This document shows positions 1 through 11,127 of a stretch of 64,000 bases of DNA, piece after piece. The stretch is from the NCBI GenBank assembly GCA_963576565.1, contig OY755038.1, positions 182,803,652 to 182,867,651 of the forward strand, in the 5' to 3' direction. The notes beneath the pieces were generated by a model that saw only the letters and a list, made by a program, of their open reading frames with translations, ran no database searches and was not told the DNA's origin. This DNA is from Aspidapion aeneum (taxonomy: Eukaryota > Arthropoda > Insecta > Coleoptera > Brentidae). The position numbers and the translations under genes were made by a program. Positions within the stretch are counted from its first letter, which is position 1; each line of letters begins with the position of its first letter.

Positions 1-300
1 ATTTTGCTGTTTTGTTGAGGGATCATTTTCTAAAAATATTCATTAGCGAGAAGAAATTTGCGTGGTATTCGGTAGGAAAATTCGACAACAAATTGAATAA
101 ATTTAAAATTTCTTTTTTGACTTGACAATGCCAATTTTTTCCTTGACAAGACACCAGCAAAACATAGACAATTTTGATTGACTTTATTTAGAAACTGTGA
201 CAACTAATATTTTGTCATACCTACCTAAATTAAAACCTAAAGTCTGATTTATTATTTTTATGCCTACAACAAGAATAAAAAAAAATTCTTTATTTCATTA
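1..300. other. AT-rich DNA, nothing recognised
   Basis: AT-rich sequence without an open frame, inverted repeat or recognisable element terminus. Confidence 0.5.
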
Positions 301-990
301 GATTAATTTCTACTTATTTTAGTTTCATGAAAATACCAGTTCAGCTGTGGAATATTTTATTCTATTATTTATATCAATTTTGGGTTACTACAAGTGGTAG
401 AAAATTATAATTTTATCAATTTTTACATAGATAAATTTAGTGTGCTTTGCAGTTTGAGCAGCAATGGCTTCTCAGCCTGTTAGATTACACAGACATATAA
501 TTTTACAGGGAAGAAAATCATAATTTTTAATTTTTTAGTAACTTTGAGCTACTACAAAAACTACAAAAAAAAATTAATTAGTTTTTCATATAGGTAGAAT
601 CAATACGTTCGGTTCGCTCGAAATTTCGTCACCAATGGATTGTTAGCCTATATGTTCTTGATTTCTACTCATTGTAGTAACATAAAAATACCATTTTTAC
701 AATATAACATATTATATCTTCCGATTTATAGTTAGGTACTTCGTGGCTACTACATGAGGTAGAAAATTATAATTTTTACGATTTTTCATAAAGGTACATA
801 AACAGATTTAGTTTGTGTCACAGTTTCGCCAGCAATTTTAGCCATATAAATTTTTGATTTCTAATTGTTGTAGTTGCACAGAAATAACATTTTAAGACTC
901 AACACAATACATTATTCAATTCTAAATAAGTTTTGTGTAACTACAAATGGGATAAAATTGCTTTTTTGCGTTTACAGGCTTTATTAGTAT
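300..990. repeat. degenerate tandem repeat, ~185 bp period
   Basis: A motif of the form ACTAC...GGTAGAAAATTATAATTTT followed by a 'TTTTTCATA..GGTA' stretch recurs near 388, 551, 749 and 940, giving a spacing of roughly 165-200 bp. The copies are strongly diverged, so this is an old satellite-like array rather than a fresh expansion. No coding capacity is visible. Confidence 0.45.
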
Positions 991-1672
991 ATCATTCATA
1001 ACCATGTAGCGTCAGAAAATTTGAAGTGCTAAATGGAAAAATGGTGAATAAATATAGATATTTAATTTATTATATTTAAAGTCCAGCTTTTTCGTCTTTA
1101 AACAGAAACAAGGCGATCGAAGAATACAGAAAAACTATTAACTATGTAACTACGTAAAACGTCAAAAAATTTCCGATTTAATTCGATGTTGGGTACCCAC
1201 GAAGAAAAAATTTCCACTAAAATACGTGCGTTGCTATGGTGATATGTAAAAAAAACACGTTTTGATTGGTAAAAAAATACTGGTGTGGAATTTTCATGCT
1301 AATTTATCTTTCTGGATCATTGTGCGCGCGCTTCCGCGGCGGCGGCGGTGGATGCTTGATGCTGCGCTGAACGCGAGGCAAGATTTTTCCCTTTTTGTGG
1401 TGTAAGTTCAAGACATTTTGCGTCATTCAGCAATTTCCCAATAATGCCTCGACATTTAAATGTATAATGCAATTATCACATTTCTCAAACTAGGGCAGCT
1501 AACTTCCTCCATAAAATTGTTCTCTATTAATTACTTTAAAACAAGCAAAATGACAGCGGCGTATTTGATACTTCATTTTTAAAAAAGTTTGCAATATAAT
1601 CCTAAAATTTCCGTTTTGCGGTTTCTTAACTCAATTAGATTAAAATTTTGTGCCCTTTTTTCTTTAATTAAT
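990..1672. other. gap with a short GC-rich island
   Basis: Mostly AT-rich DNA. A small GC-rich patch near 1321-1375 (GCGCGCGCTTCCGCGGCGG) stands out from the background but has no open frame or TATA/initiator arrangement that would support a promoter call. Confidence 0.3.
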
Positions 1673-2665
1673 TTCTCTTGTTGGGAGATCAAAATCTCTT
1701 TTCATCCTAATAGTGGTCAATTGCAAACATATCCTAACCGGTATCTGGACCACCAACATTTTGCAAAAAAAAAGGTTTTTCGAAACAAAAATGCTTTTTC
1801 AATATGTAGTTTTTGAAAAAAACTAATTTATAAAAAAAAACAAGAAGAAAATAAAAAAAATCGGCTGCGGCAGATTAGCTGCGGCGTCGGCGTCGGCCTT
1901 GGAAAATTCTCTCACCTCATTGAAGGGTGATATTTCCAGATACTAGCAACGCTTTTAATATTTCCGACCAGAAGTTTGTGCAGATGTTTTTGTTATCCAA
2001 AAATGTAGTCATTTAAGTTCTTGAAATGGTTACACAAATTATGGTTCAACTTAGTAGAACGTCCGAACTCTCAATATTTACAAACGTTATCATCCTCTAG
2101 CTTAAGAATACCTAATTAACTACAAAAGTGATCTATTGGTTTGCTCCAATGGTTTTAGGATTTATTTCCTGCATACCCTTTCTTCATTTTATCAGCTCCA
2201 AGATTGCAAGATAAGCACCAACTTCCCCCATTCTGTTCCCTCCTCGATGTTCAAGAATAGAAAAATTTGATTCCTGGGAATATAATCTTAGGGTCACTCC
2301 CGTGAAAGCCCCCGGGAAGGGAATGGGCTGCGAGCGATTCGCCGCCATCGAATCACCGCGGGTCGATTCGCCGCAGAGACTATTCGCCGCTGGATTTTTT
2401 CAATTTGTATTTTAACATTTCGAGTGTAGTAAACATATTTTTGAACAAATATTTAAGAAAAAAATTTTTTGTCTTTTTTGTTATATTAGTTTTTGAAAAA
2501 ACTACTTTTAAAAAGAAACATAATTTTCAAAAATATATTTTTTTATTAACTAGTTTTTTAAAAAACTGTTAACATAAATGTTGGTGGTCTAGACACCGGT
2601 TAGGATATGTTTGCGATCAATTGACCACGGTTAGGTTTAACACAGGTTTTATTCTCCCAACAAGA
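1673..2665. mobile_element. foldback-like inverted-repeat element (family FB-B)
   Basis: The segment 1673-1765 (TCTTGTTGGGAGATC ... GGACCACCAACATTTTGC) is repeated in inverse orientation at 2574-2665 (ATGTTGGTGGTCTAGAC ... CTCCCAACAAGA). Inside the arms lie GC-rich clusters of ~15 bp units built on TTCGCCGCGG or GGCTGCGGC (1861-1910 and 2325-2395). A half copy in plus orientation sits at 55040-55470. Long inverted arms plus short GC-rich tandem units fit a foldback-type DNA element. Ends and a target duplication were not resolved. Confidence 0.5.
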
Positions 2666-3300
2666 GGACAGGGGAGTTATGATTTAAGAAAAAATAAAAA
2701 TTAAACAAAAATTCTCACGGCGAACCCCCGGGAACATTATCTTCTCTTTAATTAAAGAATAAGGCCCTGGTCAATGATTATGATCCCATATGAGATAACT
2801 CCCTATTCCATTACAAAAAACCTTGTTAAAAGATGATTGAAAAATCCAAGAGCAGATAAATAACAGTCCATGTCGCTGATTATATTAATGTAGACAGTTT
2901 TAATTAAAGAAGACGAAGCGGGTTTACCAAATTCAGGATTAGATGCAGAGCAAACTTTGATTTAAATTAATTTCATATCGAAACAAATAGAAACTACCAT
3001 GCTTATGGAATCTGAACACAACCAAATTAAAATAAATACATCAAAAATGAAAGAACTAAAAAGAGCGACATATATTAGCGCCAGCGACAGACCAAACTGT
3101 GAAAATCGAAAATGATGAAGGCAAAGAAAAAGAGAACACTAAAGCATTTAAGTGATTTGTTTAGGATCGAGACTTTAGATATCATTTTTTGTTGTCCAGA
3201 TAAAAACAGAATCACTTCGTTCACACGAAAAGTAAACTAAAAGCTAAATCCTCCCTTCCCACCTTTGAGCGCTACCTAATTTAATAATTGTTCCTTAGTA
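2666..3300. other. unannotated AT-rich stretch
   Basis: No open frame over 60 codons, no inverted repeat and no recognised element end. Confidence 0.4.
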
Positions 3301-4730
3301 AAGTAACTCTGTCTATTACCGGCTCATGCAAAATCGTGGGGGTAATGCCGGCTCAAAAAGGTATATCAACTTTGCCGCTGATTTATTCATATTTGGCGCG
3401 AAAAATATTTATAACCAATCAAATTAACGCATAAAAGTGGGGATGTCGGCAAGCGTCAGTGTAGGGCGGCAGTCTAGAAGTTTCAACTAAGGGAAAAGGT
3501 GCGTTTTCAGACTAATTTGCTCTTTTTTTGGTAAGTGATTTGACTTCATCCCTTAAAGTATTCTGAGCAATAACTTGTAGAATTTAGGTTTTTTCATATA
3601 TATTTTTTTTTAATTTAGGTTGATTCATATATGTCTGTGTACGATAAATTTCACAATTTATAATTTTTTTTTCAGAAAAAGTTCTGAAAATCGCAAATAT
3701 AAAATAGGCCGGTAATAGACCAATATTTGGAAGTCCGATCTAATTGCGGCTTATTATGCCGGAAATGCAAAAACTCGCAATTATTTTAAATCACATTTAT
3801 TTTATTTTTAAGAAAGAAAAAAAAACTTTGTTTTGGAACTTTTAAACTATTTCCGGTCCACAAAATTTTTGACAGATATATTAAAATACACCCTTTTTAT
3901 TACCTAATTAAAAAGAGTTATTACAAAAAAATGGGTCAAAGCACAGTCTTCTTAATGGAACCAGTTTTTTAATAACTCCTAGATTCAAGACCCTTTTAAA
4001 ATTCTTTAGATTTTTTTTTGATTTATTGAAGGTCTATTAAATGTATTTTTACTATTTAATAATATATATTTTGTAGACAATTGGTAAAAAAGGCAAAATT
4101 AAAATAGGCCGGTAATAGATTAATATTTTGGACCTCGATCTAATTACGGCTTATTGAGCCGGAAAATTCCTGTTATTGTTTAATTTATATTTTTTTATAA
4201 TCTCTTTAAAAAACAAAAAAAAAATCCAATTTTTATAACAAAGCTTCTATTAATATAAAAATCTTTTTCCGGTCCACAAATTCCTTGACAGATATGGAGA
4301 AAATCTTATCTTTTATTTCCCAATTAGAATGATATTTTACAAAAAAAGAGATAGACAAGTTTTTTATGGATAGCAGTTTTTTAATAACTCGATTTCGGTT
4401 TATTTAATAAGGTCGATTGAACGTTTTTTTGAGATTTTATAAAAAATATTTTGTATTCAAATGGAAAAAAGATAATAAATAAAATATAGTATATGGACAA
4501 ATCGGCCTAAAAGGGGGTTTCGTGTGCAAGTCGTGCCAACTTTTTGCCGATAAGCCAAGTTTGTTAAGGGCACTCCATAGATCAGGTTTTGAATTGTTGT
4601 CATTCTGGTAAATGCGTTTTTTTAAAGATATGGCCCCCACCACTTTTTTTTGCACGATACTTTTTAAAACGATGTATCTTTTTTTAAAATAGTCGCAGAG
4701 GGTTGCAAAAAATGGCAAATGAATCAGTAA
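3300..4730. repeat. ~400 bp degenerate tandem repeat (CCGGTAATAGA family)
   Basis: A block reading AATAGGCCGGTAATAGA, then 'AATATTTTGGACC.CGATCTAATTRCGGCTTAT' in scattered form, appears at 3705-3765 and 4105-4165. A related inverted piece (CTATTACCGGCTC) is near 3315. The terminal part 4495-4715 recurs in inverse orientation at 22660-22775, and the same CCGG block recurs at 22785-22850. It is therefore a dispersed family that also forms short tandem arrays. A 93-codon minus-strand frame over 4437-4718 follows this repeat and has no recognisable domain. Confidence 0.55.
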
Positions 4731-5828
4731 ACATCCGCAATAAAATAACTTTTTATTATATTTTTCAAAATTTTGCTTAATTTTTTTAGAAAAAATAAAA
4801 TACCTGAATTTTTACTTTTTTTTGTATAGCTAGTAAAGTTTAACCTACATTTTTAATAACACCAAAGCAAAATTTAAAAAAAAAAGTTTAAATAAAAGTT
4901 ATAGAATGAACATTTTTCTTTAGTTTGGTGTATACACTGAAAAAAAAACCGATTTTATTATTAACAAATATTTGGTAAACCTGATTTTTGTTGCGCTCAT
5001 TAAAAAATATTGAAAGCAAATATCATTAATTATTGGTAACAAACCTTCTTTAAAGTGTTTAGTTATAAATAATATTTCATTTGTTTCTTTAATAATTTGA
5101 GGTTTTTTTAAATATTAATTGCCTTATATTAACCATAACCAAAATACTCTTTCTTTTAAGGTAACAGAACGTCTTTTTTATTAATACTTAAAATTTCCCA
5201 AATATAAATATACTCTTAATATTGGCAAATATTTATTTGTGTTTATTACAACAAACATTTTTTGTATAATGTTATGGCGTGATTTTGTTATTATAACGGT
5301 CTGAATATGTTTCTACTAATTACCTCGTAAAGTTCACAAAAAATTTGGTTACTATTAACAAGCGATATTATCGAGCAATATAACTTTGTACCGTCTCGGC
5401 TCGGGCCTTGTCGCGCGTAGATCGTGACGTTTCGGTTGACATTTTGTAGGGGAGAGCGGGGCTAGTTGAGCCACTTTTTACATAAATGTAAATAAAAGCA
5501 TTGCTATATTACTTACAGTTTTACAATTATAATATGTTTAAGGCAAATATTGGTTTTTAAAACTATGCATTCAAACTTAAAAAACACTTTTTCTAGCACC
5601 CTTGCAAGCGGCCCAACTAACCCCAGCCACGGAGTAAGTTGGGCCATACGATGGGGCAAGTTGGGCTTGGTTGAATAATTAGGAACTGTATATATGCAAC
5701 ATAAAATAACAGGAAATTCTTAGATTATTTTTAATGATTATAATAAAATACGAAACTTTAACTTTCTTAAAAAACAAACAATATAAAGTAACCTAATTCT
5801 TGCTCTAGTCTGAATCGGAATTACGGTT

Positions 5829-6200
5829 TTAGCAAACATAAGTAAACCCTGCATTAGCACATGTTTCATGGGCCCAAAACTTGTAAGTTAAACATTGTAC
5901 CCATTTTTCTTTTGGTTTGCTGTTTGAGTATGGTTCCATGCAGACTAGACAAAATGTTTCCTCTTCATCATTGCTGTCATCTTTCAGTGTCCTTTTCTGA
6001 GTAGTTTTTCTATGCTTCTTTTCCTTGAAGACATTTTTGGTTACAGATTTTTCTTTTTTTTTTTTACTTTTTTCACGTTCCAACTCTTCTTTAACCGGAG
6101 TTTCAGTTAGTATAGCTGTTGACCATTTTCTTCGGTTAATATTCTTGGTCTTTCTTTCGCCAGCGTTCGGAAAAGCACGAATTTTTAAAATTTCCCTAGA
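5829..6200 (-). pseudogene. pogo/Tigger-like transposase C-terminal remnant
   Basis: The minus strand reads a lysine-rich tail with the motif TAILTETPVKEELE, then a basic linker, then a zinc-finger-like end of the form C-x2-C-x4-YSNS...KWVQC-x5-WAHETC. This 'ILT-TP-k-ELE' linker plus a CxxC...WVQC..WxHxxC terminus is what many insect pogo/Tigger-like (DDE_1) transposases carry after the catalytic core. The last 84 codons are open (5829-6083); upstream the frame shifts. Neither the helix-turn-helix nor the DDD catalytic core is present. It sits inside the pogo-like element with matching TIRs and TA target duplication, which supports the call. A second, more damaged copy lies at 11442-11800. 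Confidence 0.65.
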
Positions 6201-6383
6201 TCGATTGGTAATAATAGATCACACAATTTTAAGTTGTTAATGTTAAATAAATAAATGGCGGCTTTTTTACTGTTTTTTCACAATCTTTGGCTTATAACTT
6301 CTGCCAATAACTTAGTTTTACAGAAAAACAAATCGTTTTTTGTTTGCATGAGAACACCAATCAAGATTGTGAAGAAATTAGCT

Positions 6384-6686
6384 TTATATCTCCAAGACTA
6401 ACAAAGATACCGCGTGAACAAGTCCACATCTAGGGGGCCTAATTTCCATGAGAGGATAAAAAACAGATAGAATATAGCATATATTAATAAGAGACCGCAA
6501 TATGCCCGATTCCAGTCGAAAACGTTTCAGCGTTGCCAAAGGTAACTTTGTCTTCAAGAGGCGGACAATCTGAAACATTTGTTTAGGGCGAGAATTATTA
6601 CATGACGTGATTTTTAGTCCATCATACGTACGCATGCTGATTTTAATCTTAAAATAAAAAAAAAATGTTTTTAGAAAATGGCCCAA
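6384..6686 (-). other. unassigned frame inside the pogo-like element
   Basis: A 100-codon minus-strand frame with a MRTY start and a basic segment. Its position 5' of the transposase tail suggests a degraded N-terminal part of the same gene, but I cannot match it to a pogo helix-turn-helix domain. Copy 2 (12010-12273) keeps the frame with a 33-base extra segment. Treat as uncertain. Confidence 0.25.
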
Positions 6687-6900
6687 CGTGCCCCGAACTT
6701 TTTGGCTAAACTAGCCCCACACCTACATACGAAATTGAGAGAGTCGGCAACCATGTTTGCGTAAATATTAGTATCGTTATAATTTCATTAAACTCTGTCT
6801 AAATATGTAAAGTTAACTATAAAAAACCGAATGGGGGCATGCAGTCTGTAAAATGTTTTCCGAAATAACAAAAAGTTACTTACGAGGTCCAAAAAAAAAT

Positions 6901-7994
6901 GGCTCTGTAATGAAATAGCGCGTATCACAACGGCGCGTGATCAAAATAGCGCGTATCAAAATAGCGCGTGATCAAAATAGCGCGTATCACCACGGCGCGT
7001 GATCAAAATAGCGCGTATCATAATGGCGCGTGTTCAAAATAACGCGTATCAAAATAGCGCATATCAAAACAGCGCGTATCAAAATTGCGCGTGTTCAAAA
7101 TAGCGCGTATCAATATAGCGCGTATTCAAAATAGCGCGTATCAAAATAGCGCGTGTTTAAAATAGCGTGTGTTCAAAATAGCGCGTCTTAAAATAGCGCG
7201 TCTAAAAATACCGCGTTTTGAAAGATCGCCATTACAAACGTCGCTGTTACAAAATAGTTCGAGTAAGGGGTCCCTTTCTAACATATTAAAAAAAAAAACT
7301 TTCCTGACTTTTTTCCCGGGATCCTATAGGGTTTAACCAAACCGAACCGAACCGAACCGATTCAAACCGCACCGAACTGAAATGAACCGAACCAAACCGA
7401 AACATTTTTTCAAAAAATTATTTCCCTAAATTAGCTTCCCGATCCTTATTTTGGTAGGTTTCTATTCTGACCTGTGACTTGGTGACATTTTTTTTTGGTG
7501 GAAAAAGGTCAAGGAGTTACTGGAAAAAATGTTTGGGTTCGGTTCGGTTCGGTTCCGTCCGGTTCGGTTCGGTTTGGTTACACACCATCTAGGATCCCGG
7601 AAAACAAGCCAGGGAAGTTTGTTTTTTGAAAAAAATATGTTAGAAAGAGACCCCTTAGTCGAATTATATGAGATGTGTTAAGTATAGCAAGGTTTATTTA
7701 ACGGTTAAGTAAGTATAACTTATCTGACCTGGCTCAAACTGTTTAGGTAAATATACCTAAGCAGACCTGATACGCGCTATTTTTTACACGCGCTATTTTA
7801 ATACGCGCTATTTTGATACGCGCTATTCTGATCACGCGCTATTTTGATACGCGCTATTTTGATACGCGCTAATTTGATAGGCGCTATTTTGAACACGCGC
7901 TATTTTGAACACGCGCTATTCTGAACACGCGCTGTTTTGAAAAGCGCTGTTTTGATACGCGCTATTTTGATACGCGCTATTTCGTTACAGAGCC
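6901..7994. mobile_element. foldback element (family FB-A), copy 1, with 9 bp target duplication
   Basis: The element starts GGCTCTGTAATGAAATAGCGCG and ends in the inverse, CGCGCTATTTCGTTACAGAGCC. It is bounded on each side by AAAAAAAAT (6892-6900 and 7995-8003), a 9 bp duplication. Each arm is an array of ~15 bp units alternating AAATAGCGCGTATCA and AAATAGCGCGTGTTC (6905-7220), mirrored at 7765-7990. The centre is another inverted repeat (about 7261-7405 against 7500-7668) containing CCGAA-type pentamers. Long arms made of short tandem units plus a 9 bp duplication match the foldback/MULE-F class. It is inserted in the pogo-like element. It has no coding capacity. Confidence 0.8.
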
Positions 7995-8944
7995 AAAAAA
8001 AATAGGTCAAAATCTGTTCCTTGGATATACACACATCACAGATTCTCACTGCGGACTAATGCATGAGCAAAGGCGACTTTGCCACGTGGGTGGCGCTGGC
8101 ATCTGACGTCTAATTGTCGAGTTAATAGAAGTGTCTCAACGTGCCCCTATGCCCAACCAGCCCCGCTCTCCCCTACGTGTGGGCCGCGATCTAGACCGAA
8201 CCGACCCGACGCCCTACGTAGCATTGTATTACAGACCGTCGGAGAAAGCCCAAAAATTAAGGGGACGCCATGTTTTGGGAAAAACCAAACAAGGTATAGT
8301 TTTTGTGATTTTGTACGAATACGGACCTAAATACGCAGGTATTTTTATGGCATCATAATGGTGTTTTGGTTGCAAGAGTCGAAGTGAATAAAAAGTCATC
8401 AGGAATAACGCTTTAAAGGTAAATATTTAAAGGTAGAAATATAGCTTCAAGAAAAAAAACGTATTCATTGTATAAACTTTTTGTTCTGTGGAAACTGACT
8501 TCTTTATAAATAAACAGTAAATAGGATTGATTTTTAATTAAGAGATTTATGTGCTAATTGACGACAAGTAGGTATCCACAGGCGTAGGTTTTGTTTGTTT
8601 TTAATATAAAATGGTTTCAGATTTCCGCTTAAAGATGGAAACAAATCTGGCTTTGTTGGTTAAAAACATGCATCTTGCTGATTGGTCTTCCACACAGATC
8701 CTATTAGAAATCACAAAAACTATCCTATTTAAAGAGCAGTAAGTATAGTACGTGTTATTTATTATTTTTTTTAGAATGCTTTATATTTGTATTTTGTGAT
8801 TTTAATAATTTTAAATTTGATGTCATTTGAATCATGGCTGCAATTCTTTGAATTAATTATTAAAGATTTTTAAGCAAAGAGCCTTTAGTATGAAAATGTG
8901 AAGTTTAAACCTTTTAACTTAAAGCAAACGTTTAATGTTCTGTA

Positions 8945-9138
8945 CAGTGGCGTACATAGAAAAAAAATTCGGGGGGGGGGGGGGGTCCCGAGACGGTTTC
9001 GGGGGGGGGGGGGGGCGAGACCTCATGAGGCCGTATTTTAGGCTATTTTATGTTTATATTCATAAAATATGTGGAAAATATCTAAAAAAAGCTTAACTTT
9101 GTGTGGGGGGCCCAGGCCCACCTTTATATATGCCACTG
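8945..9138. mobile_element. hAT-type MITE (CAGTGGCGTA family), copy in composite 1
   Basis: Ends are CAGTGGCGTACATA and TATATATGCCACTG, bounded by GTTCTGTA on both sides (8937-8944 and 9139-9146), the 8 bp duplication of hAT elements. The interior holds long G runs (8970-9015). Other copies are at 16675-16815 and 18997-19176. Confidence 0.85.
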
Positions 9139-9179
9139 GTTCTGTATTAAATTTACAAATATATAAAATTTATTTTCTT

Positions 9180-9434
9180 TTTGAGGTCAGCACTGACTTG
9201 GAGGTGGAGGAAATAATTGAACAAAGGAGAAACATTTTAAAAAAACATGCGCTACCCATGCTGCCTTTCGTAATGGTGGAGTCCCCAACTTATAGTGAGG
9301 TAAAATCCGTTTATGTCGGTTTTGACAAAATTTTGTGTGCATCTCACGTGGAACAAACGTGGGTATATCTCATTAACCAAGTTTTGCAAAAAAAAACAAA
9401 GATTACCAGCCACCATAAAAAAAATTGTGAGTGA
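9180..9434 (+). pseudogene. unknown open fragment, possibly TE-derived
   Basis: A plus-strand frame of about 83 codons downstream of the hAT MITE, with an acidic start (DLEVEEIIEQRRNIL) and the segment LPMLPFVMVESP followed by YVGFDKIL. The pattern 'ee..e.R...L.....PF.iV.......Y...D.il' is loosely reminiscent of a conserved uncharacterised domain seen in insect transposon-linked proteins, but the match is weak. The corresponding region of composite copy 2 (about 19210-19440) has in-frame stops, so the frame is not maintained. The MITE supplies the first third of the longer frame that starts at 9069. Confidence 0.25.
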
Positions 9435-9747
9435 CAGATCAGTCATACTTTACCAGACTTCTTGTCTCTGAGACTACAACCTTATTTTATAAAAAAAAAT
9501 ATCTAAATCTTTTTTATTTATATATTAGGTATTGTAGTAGAGTAAATTTGTAGGGTATTTCAAGAAAAAGCTGCAAAAAGGGTATATTTTTTTATATGTG
9601 TATATGGGTTAATGTGCATAGACTCCACAGGTTTAAAAAGATCCATGGTCTTTTTATTTTTATAATAAAATACAAATAAATATTTTTTATCAAAACAACT
9701 TGCTTTTTATTATTATTAAAATTCTGTTATTATTCTATACCTTATTC

Positions 9748-9944
9748 ATTTCTATAGGGTTAATGGGAAAAGGGACACCAATTTTGATCACACAACTTTA
9801 TTTCTTTTCGACGATTCATTTTTGTCTTCCTAAGGCTGAGGTGTGTAGCCCGAGGACGACGAAAATGAATCGTCGAAATGTCGCAAAGAAATACAGGTGT
9901 GTGATCAAAATTGGTTTCCTTACTTCCATTAACCCTATAGAAAT
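9748..9944. mobile_element. hairpin MITE, ATTTCTATAGGGTTAATGG arms, copy 1
   Basis: Sequence ATTTCTATAGGGTTAATGG is mirrored as CCATTAACCCTATAGAAAT. The inverted pairing continues almost to the centre (GACGATTCATTTT against AAAATGAATCGTC), so the whole ~197 bp can fold as one hairpin. A shorter copy is at 19563-19733. Confidence 0.7.
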
Positions 9945-9947
9945 ATA

Positions 9948-10109
9948 CAGGGTGTTCATTTTGAAATTTCCCAACCCAGAAAAAGTAAAAACAGGTCAAT
10001 TAAGGACACATTTTGGCTATCTTACAGTTTTTGTAGTACACAGCCCCGTGTTTTTGATGTTTAAAAAAAAATCATTTTCGAGAAATCTGGGGTGGGAAGT
10101 TTTAAAGTG
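9948..10109. mobile_element. truncated TA-flanked MITE (CAGGGTGTTCATTTT family)
   Basis: Begins CAGGGTGTTCATTTT after TA. The right terminal repeat is lost, ending about GTGGGAAGTTTTAAAG without the CACCCTG end. The intact homologue is at 19737-20161. The two copies thus carry different deletions. Confidence 0.65.
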
Positions 10110-11047
10110 AAAATAACTAAATATAATTACAGCTACTAATTATATAATAACCCATAATTAATTAATTTAATATTAAATAAGAATGATCCGTATAATAAAT
10201 ATACAGTATATTGATAATTAAACTCACATATATTTTTAAATACCAACAATATATTAGTGCTTAATGTAGCTTTTTTTAAACTAATACCAGACGATTTTGT
10301 TTTTATTAACAAATATTTGTTTCAATTGTTGAAATTTATGAATTGTTACCTGCAAACAAATTCTAATAAGCCAAATATGGGCAACCCATTTGGTAACAGT
10401 TACAAAATGTTTGTTATTGTTACAAAATTCTTCCCTCAGTGTATAAGTCTTACACTGAAAAAAAAAACGATTTTATTATTAACAAATATTTGGTAAACCT
10501 GATTTTTGTTGTGCTCATTAAAAAATATTAAAAGCAAATTTCATTAATTATTGGCAACAAACCTTTTTTAAAGTGTTTAGTTATAAATAATATATCATTT
10601 GTTTCTTTAATAATTTGATATTTTTGTAAATATTAATTGCCTTATATTAACCATAACTAAAACACTCTTTCTTTTAAGGTAACAGAACGTCTTTGTTATT
10701 AATACTTAAAATTTCCTAAAATAAATATACTCTTAATATTGGCAAATATTTCTTTGTGTTTATTACAACAAACATTTTTTTGTATAATGTTATGGCGTGA
10801 TTTTGTTATTATAACGGTCTGAATTGGTTTCTATTAATTACTTCGTAAAGTTCAAACAAATTTGGTTATTATTAACAAGCGATATTATCGAGCAATATAA
10901 CTTAGTACCGTCTCGTCGACATAACACCAGTCTCCGCTCGGGCCTTGTCGCGCGACATCGTGACGTTTCGGTTGATATTTTGTAGGGAAGAGCGGGGCTA
11001 GTTAAGCCACTTTTTACATAAATGCAAATAAAAGCATTGCTATATTA

Positions 11048-11127
11048 CACTGAAAAAAAACGATTTTATTATTAACAAATATTTGGTAAACCTGATTTTT
11101 GTTGTAAATAAAAGCATTGCTATATTA
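11048..11127 (+). repeat. micro-insertion of the composite-element terminus with flanking 22 bp repeat
   Basis: About 57 bp starting CACTGAAAAAAAACGATTTT and equal to the composite element's own left end is inserted in the pogo-like element. It is bordered by two copies of a 22 bp sequence beginning AAATAAAAGCATTGC (11026-11047 and 11106-11127). Copy 1 has the site uninterrupted at about 5488-5515. Confidence 0.75.

Larger units (their letters stand above)
5449..8173 (-). mobile_element. pogo/Tigger-like DNA transposon, copy 1
   Basis: Terminal inverted repeats GGGGAGAGCGGGGCTAGTT (from 5449) and its inverse ...CCAGCCCCGCTCTCCCC (to 8173) are flanked on both sides by TA (5447-5448 and 8174-8175), the duplication expected for Tc1/mariner/pogo elements. 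The interior holds the C-terminal part of a pogo-like transposase on the minus strand and a 1.1 kb foldback element inserted at 6901. Without that insert the element is about 1.6 kb, too short for an intact pogo transposase gene, so it is a deleted, non-autonomous copy. Confidence 0.75.
4935..10441 (+). mobile_element. composite element copy 1 (CACTGA ends, TA flanks), 5.5 kb
   Basis: The unit begins CACTGAAAAAAAA at 4935, preceded by TA, and ends TCAGTG at 10441, followed by TA. Only the first six bases are inverted at the ends. A block of the type CGATTTT..TTATTAACAAATATTTG lies close to both ends in direct orientation, and GTTACAAAA-like motifs repeat near the right end. It recurs almost in full as copy 2 (10453-20526). 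Nested in both copies are a pogo-like element, a foldback element, a hAT MITE and two hairpin MITEs, so the nesting predates the duplication. TA flanks suggest a Tc1/mariner-type origin. The unit has no transposase of its own. Confidence 0.6.

Noticed and set aside
1321..1375. GC-rich island as a promoter or CpG island.
   Set aside because: Too short, without core-promoter elements or a downstream reading frame.
6905..7220. Regular short GC-rich units separated by short AT spacers look like a CRISPR array.
   Set aside because: Units are ~15 bp with no unique spacers, are mirrored in an inverted array at 7765-7990, and are bounded by a 9 bp duplication; the context is eukaryotic.
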